Part shown: positions 13,801 through 26,168 of the stretch, piece by piece
Layout of the letters: every line of letters begins with the position of its first letter
Numbering within the stretch: position 1 is the first letter of the stretch
DNA from: Smittia aterrima
Taxonomy: Eukaryota; Arthropoda; Insecta; Diptera; Chironomidae
Assembly (NCBI GenBank): GCA_033063855.1
Contig: CP093831.1
Location: 5,642,001 to 5,706,000, forward strand
Reading direction: 5' to 3'
DNA length: 64,000 nucleotides
Notes under the pieces: generated by a model
Databases searched by the model: none
The model's input: the letters and a program-made list of their open reading frames with translations, nothing else
Told to the model about the DNA's origin: nothing
Program-made: the position numbers and the translations under genes

Positions 13801-16800
13801 AGCCATGGAATTAAGATTGATTTCATTCTCAACTCCTGTTTGAATCATCGCACGAACGGCATTCCAGTCACCAAGCAATCTTTCTAATGCTTTTCTAGCG
13901 AATCGTGGTGGCTCTAAATCATGTTCAGGCATTTCTCCTTCAGCATCAATCGATGGAGGCTTTCGGTTCAAATAACTTCCTGAACTTCTCTGTTGACCTC
14001 TTGCTGATCGATATTGACGTTGCTCAATCGATTGTCGTCCAACGGTTTGAATCAGGAAAAGAAGAATCGATTCTCCTCGTGAGTTGAATCTCATCACAAG
14101 ATCTGTATCTTTGATGAGCTTTTCCAATAACTCCGCTCGCTTCGTTTGATTTCCGGCGATTAAAGCTTTGCATTTGCACTTCTGCCAGCAATCGCAATAA
14201 GCTGTAGGTGTTGTTTGCTTCAATTTGCAGTCATGACCTTTGTGACAAACCTTTGCACACTCTGTGCAACAGCAAAGCGACCCGCTTAGTCCTAGAAGAA
14301 AATTTAGTTGAAAATACTGAAGAATTTTTAAATAAAGAAACTTACCGCAAGTTTGGCATTCGAAAATGTCTTGGTTAATGTGATCAGCCCCAGTCCATGT
14401 GAACGAGCAAGTGTCATTGCAGCAGATTACGTGAAGTGGCGATTGATCTGGAGTGCAGCCATTAGGGAAAACCATTGAATCCCGGATCTGAGCATCTCCA
14501 TTTGCGATTTTCAAAATTGTTTCGAACAAAACTATTCCAGCTTGGTATGCGCGACTTGAAACTGCAAGCATAAAAGGCGTTTGACCAGTTGAGTCCTTAG
14601 CACTAAGAAGTTGTCTTAGTTGGGGTTGGAGAGCAGCGTTCTCACAGATTAATTGAACACTAAGCAAAGCGTTCAGCCTTCTTTCTGTCGGATCGGAAAT
14701 GTAAGTCTCAGCGGCTTGTGTCTGTTGAGTTTTTTGCATTTGGATTCCACTTAAACTGTCTTCATCACCCGAGTGTCCTCCCTCGTATTCTCCTGGCCAG
14801 TATGATAAATTAATTGAATTGTCGTCAGCTGATGTCACTGAGACTCCAGATGTTGAAAGATGATGAACTTCTCCTGGCAATGCTGAGGTTGATGATGATC
14901 GTCGCATCAAATCTCGAATGTTACTCGAAGACCTTGATGAGATCATCGAATTAGCAACGGCGTTCATGCAATCAAGAACAATGTTTGGGCCGCTTGTGGT
15001 GGTCGCTCCTGTGGCGGCAACATCTGTGTCAGAGTCTTTGTTTGAAGTTGGTGAGCATTGAGTTATGCATGCGTGCAGAATGTTTCGATTTCCATCAGCA
15101 AACTCTTGAACAACAAGTGGAATTTGTGACTTCAACTCGTTGTTTAGTTGATTCAGGAAGAATTTTATTGCGTCGACATCGCAACGCATAATTTTCGGCA
15201 TGAGAAGTTGTTGTTCCGTTGCCAACACGAGAAGTGTAACTTGAGTCTTAGTGTTTACATTTGTTGATTGGAGAGTGACAGGAGTAGCTGCTACGCAACT
15301 CAAAGGTGGCAAATCCATCCAAAGAGGATCACGAATCGCCTCAAGGCAATCTTTAGCAAGAGGATAAATCGTCTTGTTACCGTCTCGCAGAATCAGAATA
15401 CTTTCTGGTTGATCACCTGCGCACATCAACGAAATATTTTGTGGCGATTTTCCCATGAAAGAATTTAAGTCCGTTGGGAAGTTGCTGGACTTCCCCATTC
15501 GTCCACCGCTAAGATTGAACAAGGAGTAGTGCAGAGATGGACCTGTCTTCATAATCGTATGAATTCCCTTTGAGTCGATGGTTAAGGTCAATAGTTGTGA
15601 GTGTTCATTAAGTTGCAGATTGAGCACAATTCTTCGAGGAATCTTTTGGATACAATCCGGAACGCGCGACGTTGCCGTTGATTTAATTATTTGCAAATCA
15701 TCTTTGCGTAGCAAACGACATTCTTGCCATGCGTCTGTAGATGACTCGTCAAATTTATCTTTTGAGTTGTTTGTAGATGGGAAGCGAACGGCAGCGAATT
15801 GACCGTCGACTTTAAGAACTCGACCAACGGGAACTGAGCGAACATCTTCGACGAACACAACATCTTTAAGATTCCAAAATTCTTCGTCTTTCTTGCTGTC
15901 TGACTCGTCCTTTTGTGTGATTCTCTTGCGTTTTACGCTAACTGATGTGTCGCTGCATGTTGAGCTTGCCGGAGATGGAGGCGGCGGCATGTCCAATCTA
16001 TCTGCATTTTCTTTGCTACCTGTTGATCCACAAGAATTTGAATTCGTGTTGGTCACAGAAATTGGAATCTTTTCTTTCGTCTCTGAGTTCTGCGAAGATT
16101 GAATTGAACTAGTAGACGTGTGAGAAGAAACTGGCATCGGAAGGATCTTAAAGCGACAAATGTTCATCAGATCCCAAGCTGCATTCAGCAGTTGTCCCAC
16201 CTTTGGAACTCCATTCGAGATACAGAATCCAATTGCTCCGGGTTGATACATTGGACTATTCTTCATGCAAACCTGAGCTCCTACAGTAACTTCAGATGTG
16301 CTGGCGTCTTTATCTTTGTCTTTCTTTTGCGGTTTCTTCGACTTTGCCTTGTACTTTTCCCACATTTTCTTTCGCTGACTAAATGGCAAAACTCCCCACC
16401 AGAAAAGTTCACCGCTCTCAGTTCTAGCAACGGTATAAAGCGAGCATGTGTGAAGCGATGTAATCTTGTCGAGTGTGAATTCAGGATAGCTCGTTGCTTG
16501 ATGCTCCAACTTGTTGCCGGCATGGCCTAGTTGTTCATCCATCCACGTTGCGATTTTTCCTGATTCAGTTACAACTGAACAACGAATGGTCGTAGCTGAG
16601 ATGTGAGAAATTTTATCGAATGCTAAGCCAAGTGGCTGAGTTTTCGGATGATGGATGTTAGGAAGCTCATTGTTGCGATAAGGTTCACGATCTGCCCATC
16701 GCCATAAATGAAGTTCGCCCTTTGCCGATACAGCGATGAACTCAGAGTGAAGCGATGCAATTTGTGTGAATCTTGTTCCATCTTTTTCTGGCCAGAATTC

Positions 16801-18389
16801 AAGATCATCCGATATCCACAGCGGAAATCCAGATGATGTATCAAGTTTATTTCGAGTCTCTTGTTCTTTCTCCCATTGAACTTCTTCGCGAGTTGATTGA
16901 AACCATCGACGTGGTCCAAAGTATGTTCTGTCACGTAACCTTCCAAATGTCAAACTAGTGCTTGTGCCAGAGCTGCTTCCAGACACAACTGCACTGACAC
17001 TACTTGTTCCGCTTGTTCTCAAATTCCCAGTTTCGCTTTGATTTGCTGATGGAGCTGAAGAGCTTTGAGGTCGACTGCTCAACATCAAATTTCTAAATGT
17101 ACGCATATCCTCAGAGAACATTGCGTCGTTGTCGAGTAACAAACTTGGATCTGGATGAATTCCACTGTCAAGCAAAGAGATCAAGTCTTCGGGAACATAA
17201 TTGTCACTTCCCTCCTCAGTATCTTCACCCTCTTCATCATCACGTGAGAGCAGATTGTTGACTGCCAAGTTAACGTCGAGATTGGTTCTTTGAAGCTCTC
17301 GAATAATTAGGTTCCGACTTTTACCTTGAAGCACCACTTGAGCTTGTGAAATTAGTTCTTCTGGTACGAATGTTGCAGGAACTGTTACTAACGAACGGCC
17401 TGATGCTGTTCCACCAATAATCACGCCAGTGCTTCTTGATGTTTGACCACGAACTGAACTTCCACTAGTTCTCATGATTCTTGCTCTGTTCGATCTAGCG
17501 AGTTGTCTGGATGAAGCTTGAGCTGTTTTAGATGTCGTAGATCCTCCGTTGTTGCCAGTATTGCCACCGGCAACACTGTTTCCGTTCCCCGCACTTGGTC
17601 CATTACTAAAACGAGAAGATGTTATTTACATATTTTCACGCAATGACGAATTTCACAATCAGACATCGTCCACAAACAAATTCAATAAACTTACTTCTTC
17701 GATGACGAATCAGAGTGTTTACTCAAATCCAACCGTTCAGCGATAACGGAGTAAGCCACACGAAAGGCCCTGCCGTCGGCGAGCAACACTCCCAGATAGG
17801 AGCTTCCGACAACGACTTGCTTGACAGGCACTTTCAATGAATGTAGCGCTGGAAAGGTCTGTGTTCCATATTTGTTGATTTTGTCGGCAACTTCGCGTAT
17901 TCTGTGAATTAAAAGGAATCCATGATGGTAAAGAAATTAAAGAAGAATAAGAAATTAAAGATGGATGGTCAAGCACATGTCGAAAACGGAAGAAAATCAA
18001 TTTAAACGGCATTAACACAATGTTGACTTGTCGCTTATTAGCTCTGGCATTCTCGGGTCATTAGTAACATGAACCCTAATTGACTTTAAAGGATTCTTCG
18101 AGAACTTAACGAGTCTTCAATGAACGGAATGAAAAGTTGAAAATCTCTGCAATCCTAACTTTCACAAGTGTTTTAATGTTTTCACTTTCTAAACTACTTG
18201 AATCCTTATTCGAAGCACTTCGAGGATGACTAATAAATTCATTGCGTAGAACACAAATCGATTAAGAAAATTCTGCTTCCGACAAATCTTTGGCCATTTT
18301 GGCGATTAAAGAATTTCACAAATTATCACACACCTATCATTCAACTGATCGCCTTCGCCAATTGAAACGACAAAGTGCAGCGAAGACAT
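7844..18389 (-). CDS. hyd: hyperplastic discs / UBR5 HECT-type E3 ubiquitin ligase
   Basis: Eleven exons on the minus strand: 18389-18334, 17901-17695, 17605-14346, 14291-12915, 12852-12368, 12316-12154, 11980-11873, 11604-10304, 10092-8558, 8497-8119 and 8056-7844. Together they encode 3027 residues, near the 2800-2900 of fly and human orthologues. The start MSSLHFVV resembles the UBR5 N terminus. A UBA domain lies near residues 167-205 and an RCC1-like region near 355-510. The Cys/His-rich UBR box that reads N-degrons is near 1149-1220 (CSFTWTG, CCCTECAKVCHKGHDC). The MLLE/PABC domain is near 2593-2655 (LGERLYNKVYQ, ASKITGMLLDL). The HECT domain ends the protein with catalytic Cys about residue 2996 in TANTCISRLY and the tail KTKNFGFV. 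Long Asp/Glu/Ser-rich linkers separate the domains. The enzyme ubiquitinates nuclear and cytoplasmic targets and limits imaginal disc growth in flies. The acceptor at 12852 is the least certain splice site. Confidence 0.97.
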
Positions 18390-19791
18390 TGTTTTCCGAA
18401 CAAATTCAAGTCTCTATCTTGTTGTTTTCCACTTATATTTAATTTTTTTATCAGAACGATATTCTTCTTCGCGAGTTTTTCGTAAGTTTTTGTATTTCAA
18501 TGCCCTCGAATTGTCATGGCCTTCTTGAGTAAGAAGCGTGGAAATATATTTTGTTCTTATTAACCACTCAACTTTTTATCGAGTATTCAGGTGAAGACTA
18601 TTTTGATTCAATGAAATTCTGATGTGATTGCTTAATGAATTGAAAGTCTCTTTCTAGAAAATTCTTTAGATTCCTTGAAATTTATCAAAAATTGTCCAGG
18701 CTTTCAATTTAAGAGAGCGTTCGATGGAAGTTGTATGGTTCGAGTGAAAAACAACAGAAAGAAAAAAATTGAAATCGCAATTTCCATTGAATGGCGACGA
18801 TATCCTAGATTGAATAATCGTGAAAACATCGATCATGGAATACATGACAATATAAGAACAAAGTTGAGAGTGTAAGTTTCGAAGACGATCAAGTTAAAGC
18901 TGAAAGTTTTGAATTGAAAAGTTTTTCTTCTACGGAAAAGAAAAGTTTAAAATTTATTCAAAGTGTTGTCCTACGAACGGACATAGCGATGCTTCGGATG
19001 TCCTTGACAGTCGTCAACCGTCCATACAGTGATTATAATTAGATTTTCATTCAGCAATTTCAGATTGTTCAGATTGTTTTCTCAAGGCTTAACTACCGAT
19101 TTCAACTGAATTCGCAAACACATCTGAGAAATTAATGGTATGAATCGTTTTAAGGGATTGTTCACTTATTATGTAGCCCGAAAGTAAAAGAAATGCTCTT
19201 TATTATTTAAGAAGTTGGCGAAATTTCGTGTTATCGGCCAAATTTTTTCTTCTTCTGAAGCTACGTGATAAGTGAACAACCCTTGCTGCTACATGGCAAA
19301 TCTTTTATTCATGATGATGGTCACGCAAGAGTATTTCTCTGAAGAGGCTCAAGCTGTTCAATACATCATGTTTCTGATCTTTCACAACTTTCTTTCAGTC
19401 TCTCTACCGAACTTTTTGTACAAGAGAAAAAAGAAAGAAAGTAAATTGAATTTATCTTCTTCGTCAAAGAATCCCATTCGACTCTTCTACGTTGACTGAA
19501 GCATGAAAATTAAATTTAAGAATGGCTCGGTCGAGAAAAAGAAAAAAGCTCCTGTCCCGAAAAAAGTTAGAAAGTCTCAAGGTATTTCATCTGATGGTTT
19601 TGATTGATTTGAGTTTCATTCCCCCGTAGCTTGGTCTAATCAGTTGATTAACTCTCCACCCGACTGACACTCTAACTGTATTAACCATGCTGTCAATCAA
19701 CTAATCTATCCTCTAATACTTAACCACGATGATGAACCTTGCATTATTAATCGATAATCATTTCTTCGCAGTTATCAGGACACTTACAGCA
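18390..19791. other. region between the divergent hyd and PKA-inhibitor genes
   Basis: About 1.4 kb upstream of both genes. It should hold the hyd promoter and the 5' UTR or an upstream exon of the PKA inhibitor, since a good acceptor (TTCGCAG) sits at 19765-19771 just before the start codon. It also contains the inverted-repeat element at 19152-19284, listed separately. No coding exon is recognisable. Confidence 0.55.
19152..19284. mobile_element. candidate MITE with about 25-bp terminal inverted repeats
   Basis: The left end reads AAGGGATTGTTCACTTATTA and continues TGTAGC. The right end, read on the other strand, is AAGGGTTGTTCACTTATCAC then GTAGC. The two match except for one indel and two substitutions. 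They enclose a non-coding stretch that makes the unit about 133 bp long. Size and structure fit a short non-autonomous DNA transposon. I could not find a clean target-site duplication, so the superfamily is open and a plain hairpin is possible. Confidence 0.4.
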
Positions 19792-20128
19792 ATGGACAAG
19801 GAGAAAAATGAATCGACGCAACAACAAGGAGCTGACACCTCGTCAAAAACAGGAAGTGGATCACTCGCTGATCAGTTTCAAGATGAATTCTACACAAGCG
19901 GTCGGATTGGACGACGTAATGCTATGCCTGACATTCTAGGAAACAACTGCACAGCATCGGCTGGTGGTGACTTACCACTAAAACTTAGTGCCCTTACTAC
20001 AAACGGTGAGTTCAATGATCGTTGTTATCATGCGTCGATAATTAATTGTTATCGTCAAAAATTTCGTAGAGTCAACATCCAGTCAGACGACGAACGTCAC
20101 TGAAACTCCAAACCAAACAAACAAATAA
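19792..20128 (+). CDS. cAMP-dependent protein kinase inhibitor (PKI family)
   Basis: Two exons, 19792-20005 and 20070-20128, encode 90 residues. The family signature is plain. An amphipathic stretch (DQFQDEFYTSG) precedes the pseudosubstrate GRIGRRNAMPDILG near residues 38-51, where Ala sits at the phosphoacceptor position. A leucine-rich nuclear export signal, LPLKLSAL, follows near residues 63-70. PKI proteins bind the free catalytic subunit of PKA, block its active site and carry it out of the nucleus. The length is slightly above the usual 70-80 residues. The start is the methionine of MDKEKNES. An upstream in-frame ATG at 19729 exists, but an acceptor lies between them, so that part is more likely intron or 5' UTR. 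Confidence 0.88.
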
Positions 20129-23100
20129 GTCGTAAACAACAAAAATTTCGTGTGGATCAAATTGGAATGCGGATATATGGCAAACCAGAAGTATAAAGCA
20201 TCGTAGAGGAGAAGTCTAGGAATCACGCCCAGTTACAGAGTCTTTAAACACACAAGTGGAGACGTAGCCAAAGACGTAGTTTTTATATAAGGAACAGAAT
20301 TCAGTGTTATCTCGATGGAATTGTAGGGAAATACTTTATGGAGTAGACTTGGAACTCGAATTGACGCTCATCAACGATTGCTTGATACTCAAGCCGAATT
20401 TTAGAGATTCTTTAATGAGATTAACAAGCTAAACTTTCCAACTCATCTCTGAGATCCAAGTCTTTTCTGTATCTGGAAAAATGAGCTCGAGATTCGAGTG
20501 ATGTACAACCCGATGTTTAAAACCCGTCAGAGACTTAATTTAGATGATTTAAGAAGTCCAACTTTGTATTAGTTTCAGTTTGCTCATTATTTTAAATCTA
20601 GTTAGAGAACGAATCAAAAGTGAAAATGATGGAAAGAAATCAATTGCGTCATCATGAGTGAAATCTATTAGCAATCAACTGAATGAAGTGAGTGAAAAGC
20701 AGAGGAAAGAACAGAAGTGTCATGATTTCAAAGGACTTTCATGTAAAACTCTTCCGTTTTCACTCCCACGCTCTCACCCACTTCAATCCATTTTTCTATT
20801 ACGTGCACAAAAAGCTTTATCAACATACATTTTCCCTTTTTTCGTACGAACAAGAAGCTGCGCTTATTTTAAATATTAGTCAAACTTCATGCATTTAAAT
20901 TATTTCTCACAATTAGACACCATTAAGATATTGATTAATTTAGTTGTTTGTTAACTTTTATTCTGATTAAATCGATTTCAATTCAAATGCAGGGACTTGA
21001 ATTCAATTAAAATAATGCAGGGTTTCTAAGCGAGGTCGATAATAAAAGAAAGTGATTTATTGCTTCACTTAAAGAGTTATTGCTTCACAAGACACGCCTG
21101 TTGAGTGTCATGGTAACGAAGGAAATATGTGTGATCGAAGCTTAGTGAATCTTTTGAATGTTGAAGTCAGGTTTCAATGTGAAGTTCTATAAGAAAGTCA
21201 TTTTCATGTTTAAATCAGAACTTTCGGCTTTTTGAAGTAAAATGAGGCTTCATTGCAATTTAAGACTAAAACCCTTCACTTCTAGCCTTGATGTCTTTAT
21301 ATGTTTTCATCGAAATATTCAAAAGAATGAAAGCTTAGACGACCCGCAGGTATTAGGCCTCTTTTGGAAATAAATGTAGATAAGAGAAAGAATCATTTGC
21401 GAGAGCCGCAGCTTTGCTCGCTGACCAATCAAAGATGAAACTGTCCTAACATATGAATTTTCAAGTTGAGTGAACCGTAAGAAGCGCCTAAGACAATAAG
21501 AGGCTGGAAATCTGTTAGAAAGTTTGAGTTTAGTAATTAAACTAATTTTGTGAAACGACACGCAACGATCTTTTAACCGAAAAGAAAATATTTTCACTAC
21601 ACACTTGCTCATCAAACTTTCTCAAAATTAGAAAATATTTCCTCACAAAACACACCCGATCCTTGAAATCTCGATCAAAGTCATTCAAAATATTGGAAAG
21701 CAAAAATGTCACAGGGCGAGATTGAATAAACTTATTCAACGAGAAAATATTTAGATGTCAATTCTTTTCTAAGGAGATGATGATTCAAGCACTTGCAACA
21801 GACGCAAGCGCACCCGATTGTAAATAAGAAAAGAATATTTTTGGATTAGCAAAACACACAATGAGATAAACTACAATAAAGAAAAATTAAAATGTAATTC
21901 ACTGTTTAAATTGTTTGGTTACAGGTTGGCTGAGAACGAGTTGCAAATTAATTTTCGTTAAACTTTAATTTGGTTTAATCAATTTTTAGCTCAATTTAGC
22001 TCAAACAAAACTTTCCTTATAATCGATAATTATTTAATGTTTCTCATAACAAATTGAATTCAAGCAAAGTGAAGCCACTGTGACTGTAAATATTTTATAA
22101 CAAATGACAACAATAAACCTCAATAACGATCGATGACAAATTACAAAAGGAAATGTTGAATCAAAAATTTATTAAAACCCAAAAAGCGTCCCCAGCTACT
22201 CGACATTCGATCTCTTCAATAAAAACCAATAATCATCCTCCGATCATCTTCTCGATTGTCGACACACGCCAAACTTGAAATTTTATTTATTTTTCTAAAG
22301 CATCACGAAGCGCTTCGATGAAGTCATCAAAAAATAAATCTCACTAGCTCCAGATTGACGACAAAGGATAAAATAAATAAATAAACTGCACATTTCCCTC
22401 TCTTACTTCAGATGATCCCAATTTCTATTCAAGAAATAAACTCAAAAGTGCACATTTTGATTTGTAAACGAAAGGATTTTCTAGCTTTGACATGAAAGTG
22501 AGGCACGTTGGAGTCGATTGGTAACATTAGATGATGTTGAACCCTCGGAAATGATCGTCTCGGTGGGAAGTAAGATTGACGGAAGAAAGGAGCAATCCAT
22601 CATCGTAAGTGAAAAGACTGTCTGGTGAATTTCATTGTGACAAATCGATATGCGTAATTTAAGAGACTTTCGAGGCTGGGCCGGATATAAACATCATTAG
22701 AAATTTCTTTAACAAGTTAATTGATTCACAAACTGTTGGACCACCGAAAAATATGGCAAAGAAGTTTGTGAAAATAAACAGCAAGGAAGGAGATGACGAG
22801 AAAGAAAGCTGAGATGTCATGTGAAGAAGGAAACGCGTGTTCCAGACAAGAAAGTCTTCGAAAGCAAACGAAAGGATTAATTAATCTTTCAAAGAGAAGG
22901 ATGCAAATTGCCTTTAGCTTCTTAGAAAACTGGAAGCGAGTTGCAAACATTTGCATAACGAAAGTTCATTAATCATTTGCTTCGACCAGTTTGAACGACA
23001 TGCAATTCGTTCAAAAACAAAAAAAAATGCTGTCAAGCCTCATCGTTCGTAATCAATTCGACACCTTTTAAAATTTTCCATTGCCGAGCATGCTAACATA

Positions 23101-24840
23101 AAGTCGAAGTTGTCGTAAGACGCCCTTGGATAATCATGTTACTTGCACTCGCAAGAATCCCCCAAAGCAATTTCTAAAAATTGAAAGATTTCGAAACGAG
23201 TTCGTACTGACCGGAAACGTCGTGCAATTAATGTCGATTGCGGAGGCTATAGTTGTGAAACCGTTATGTGTACTCATGATGATTCACTTCTTTTCCAACA
23301 TTAATCCCACAGTCGTCGCATCTCTCTTCCCCCGCATTGACACTACGAACAATGAAAGAATCCTTCCGCATTCAATTCTAGTTTTTTTCGGTGATTTAAT
23401 GTGAAAAGGGTTGAAATTCCCATCACGAAGTTGAAGAGAAATATTCGCACATGCCTCGAGATCGAATGGGGAAGAAAGGTAATGTGCCGTTATTGATTTG
23501 ATGTGTGGGTGCGTTGAAGGATATTGCAAATTTATCTTCCATTGTTCGTCTCCTCAACAACGCATCGCATAATGTTATCACAAATGAAGGGTTGCGAGTT
23601 GTTTTTGCATTGTCAGTGGTCAGTTGGCTGTCGTTTTAATGAATTTCTCGAGATGGCTGATGTGTGGGAAGATAAAAATGTGGAAAAAAAACTTTTGTGT
23701 TTATGATTGGAAATGGGAATTTCTGTTAAAATTTTCTAACGAACTCGTAGATTTTTATTGCGCTAGTCATTCGCAAAGTTAACGTCAACTTTTGGTCCTT
23801 GAGCTGCTAAACCATAAAAACTTTCCTCGATAATCCTTTTAATTACTGTTGACCGATGACTGAAGATACCAAAAATATTTGCCTTTTTACTTTATTTGTG
23901 TTATATAACAAGAAGATCATAAAACAGTTTCGTTTACGCTTCGATGTCGTCACAACAAACGACTTTTCTTCGATTACCTGACAAGGACAATGCTCTGCTT
24001 TTGACCATTGGCAAAAATTTATGCTAATCGTCAGGTACAACTCTTTACTCAATTTTACTATCGTAACCCGAAGGGAGAATAATTCTTTAATTCTTTAATG
24101 AGCAATATAGTAATTAAAGCGAACGCTTTCTCAGAAGGATTAAATAAACTTCGAATGAGTTTTCGTTTGTTTTTGCTCAAAATAAAAAAATATGTCAAAG
24201 AAATTTCCCGATCGAGCGTGGAAAATCGATCGAAAGAGTCTTCCGCTTTGATCCTAACGGGAATGATTGAGTTCTGGAAACATGAGAACTGATGAAAGGT
24301 TGATTTCCCAGTTACTTTCCTCAAACATTTCAATCTCCGATGACACACAAAGGCAGGTGTAATAAAAAGCTAAAGAATAATATTTGCAAATCCTTTAACC
24401 ATCCGATGGCCTTTTTCTTCAGCTTTCTATCTCTTTGTGTCGCATTAAAGAAAGAAGAAGAAAGGATTTTGCGGATAATTTAAAGGCTTCATTCAACTTC
24501 AAACTGGCGTGGAATCATGAAAAATGAATTCTCTGTCGATCGTCGATGGGAACAAGATGTTTGTCAATAATGACAACATGGAGACAATGATTTGAACGAA
24601 TGAAGTTTTAACACCGAATTACGGTGAATTGTCATCGGATGGAGTAGAATTCGATTCACAGTTACCGAAAATGATTGAAGATCAACAAGAATATAAAAAG
24701 CCTTCAAAAATTATTTTGATTAAATTTTCTTAAATTTATTTTAAATTCTTCATTTCTTAAAAATAATTTTTACAAATTTTTATGAAAACTTTTGATTCTT
24801 TGATTAAAGCTCATCAATTTCTTATTCTAATCAGTCGTCT
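20129..24840. other. intergenic region between the PKA inhibitor and giant
   Basis: About 4.7 kb lying 3' of both convergent genes. It must include their 3' UTRs. The rest is AT-rich with no open frame that resembles a protein family, no RNA gene and no clear repeat. Its size leaves room for distal enhancers of giant, but I cannot point to any. Confidence 0.55.
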
Positions 24841-26110
24841 TTAACTCGAAGTTAGTCCCGCGGTGTAAAGAGAAAGTTGTTTTCTGGCGGATGCGAGTTC
24901 GTATTTAAGTTCGAGGTTTTCACGTTCTAGGAAAGCTGCGCGGATTGCGATTTCATCTTCTTTGATTCGACGACGATCGCGGGATTTCTTTGCTGCTGCG
25001 TTGTTCTTCTTACGACGCTCGAAATAAGCTTCATCTTTATCATTTCCGCTTGATGGTGATGTTTGAAGTGGCATTTTGTCAATCGAACTTTCATAAGAAA
25101 TTTCATTGTTGTTTGTTTCTTGACTCATACTTTTAGTTGCGATGCGTCGCATTTTTGGATTATTGATGACGGGATTTCCTCCGTTAGCTGCGTGGATTTG
25201 TTCAAGCATTCGTTTGCGGAACACAGTGTATTTCTCAGTCGAAGAAGGGAACGAAGTAGCGTCAAGAAGAGAACCAGCGGCAGCAAAACTCAAAGGATCG
25301 CGAGGATAAGCTTTGAACGGTCTCGCAGGTTTTCCATCTCGACCAACGACCATCATTGTATTCGATGAACTTGGCGACGGAGACTTTTGTGATGACGTCG
25401 TGGAACTTGATGATGAAATATTTGAAGTGAGTGGCAAATCGCTGCTGTCTTCATGTTCAGAAATTTGCGGGCGTGGAAGGAAAAACTTTGGCGACATAAC
25501 TTTCGCTTCAGGTGCTGGAGAAGTATTTTCTTGTTTTGTAAGTATCGGCGAACGTTCGAATCGCTCGTAAACTGGTGATCGAGTTGGAGGATTTCTCATG
25601 ATATTTGTTGACGGAGAGATTTGCTCGTAATTGTATCGATATTGAACTGCATGCTCTGGTGTGAAATGTTGCTTGGCGATGTTCATGTGATGATGAAGGA
25701 GAAGTTGAGCTGCTGAGTTTGTTGGACTGTTGCGCATGTCTGGTGATCCTTCTTCAAAACTCGATGGCGATGTCGTTTTTCTTGTTTCAGTCGAATCTCG
25801 TCGTTTCGATGATAAATCAAGAACTTGGTCAGGTTGCTGTTGCACGTGATGATGAATTTGATGATGATGTTGTTGTTGGAAAGAGTATTCAAGAATGTTC
25901 TGCATGTTGCGAAGCAAATTATTTTTTGCTGGTTCTGTGATTAAAAGCGAGAAGAAAACTTTTAAAATCTTGCACAACTTGTCGCGGATCTTTCATTATC
26001 TTACCGTTTTTTAAATCCATTAAATATTTATGTCCAATCAAATCTAATTGTCCAATCATTTTGTCGAATTTTCGATAAATTTTCACTTTCCAATTTGTTA
26101 GTTTACCCAA
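24841..26110 (-). CDS. gt: giant, bZIP gap-gene transcription repressor
   Basis: Two exons, 26110-26005 and 25934-24841, separated by a 70-bp intron. The product is 399 residues from the ATG at 26110, or 369 from the in-frame ATG at 26020. The last 60 or so residues are a PAR-like bZIP: basic region ERRKKNNAAAKKSRDRRR, the family stretch KEDEIAIRAAFLEREN, then a leucine zipper. A central RPFKAYPRDPL block and an N-terminal VLDLSSKR motif, which resembles a CtBP-type docking site, also occur in fly Giant. The rest is rich in His, Gln, Ser and Pro. Giant is a nuclear short-range repressor that patterns the early embryo. Vrille or Pdp1 are less likely because their basic regions differ and both lack the VLDLS motif. 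The start codon choice is uncertain. Confidence 0.78.
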
Positions 26111-26133
26111 CTCTTTGACTCTTTAACATAAAA

Positions 26134-26168
26134 TGACCAAAATTTGGTTGCGGGCCGAGTTCTTATAG
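26134..26168 (-). promoter_or_regulatory. gt: giant core promoter (TATA plus initiator)
   Basis: On the minus strand TATAAG lies at 26168-26163 and a GGTCATTT initiator has its A at 26134, about 31-34 bases downstream. This places the likely transcription start about 24 bases before the ATG at 26110. It gives a very short leader if that ATG is used. Confidence 0.55.

Noticed and set aside
12895..17475. One uninterrupted 1526-codon exon of hyd
   Set aside because: The frame runs through a 54-nt intron at 14292-14345 and past the true donor at 12915; removing these restores the conserved UBR box and downstream sequence.
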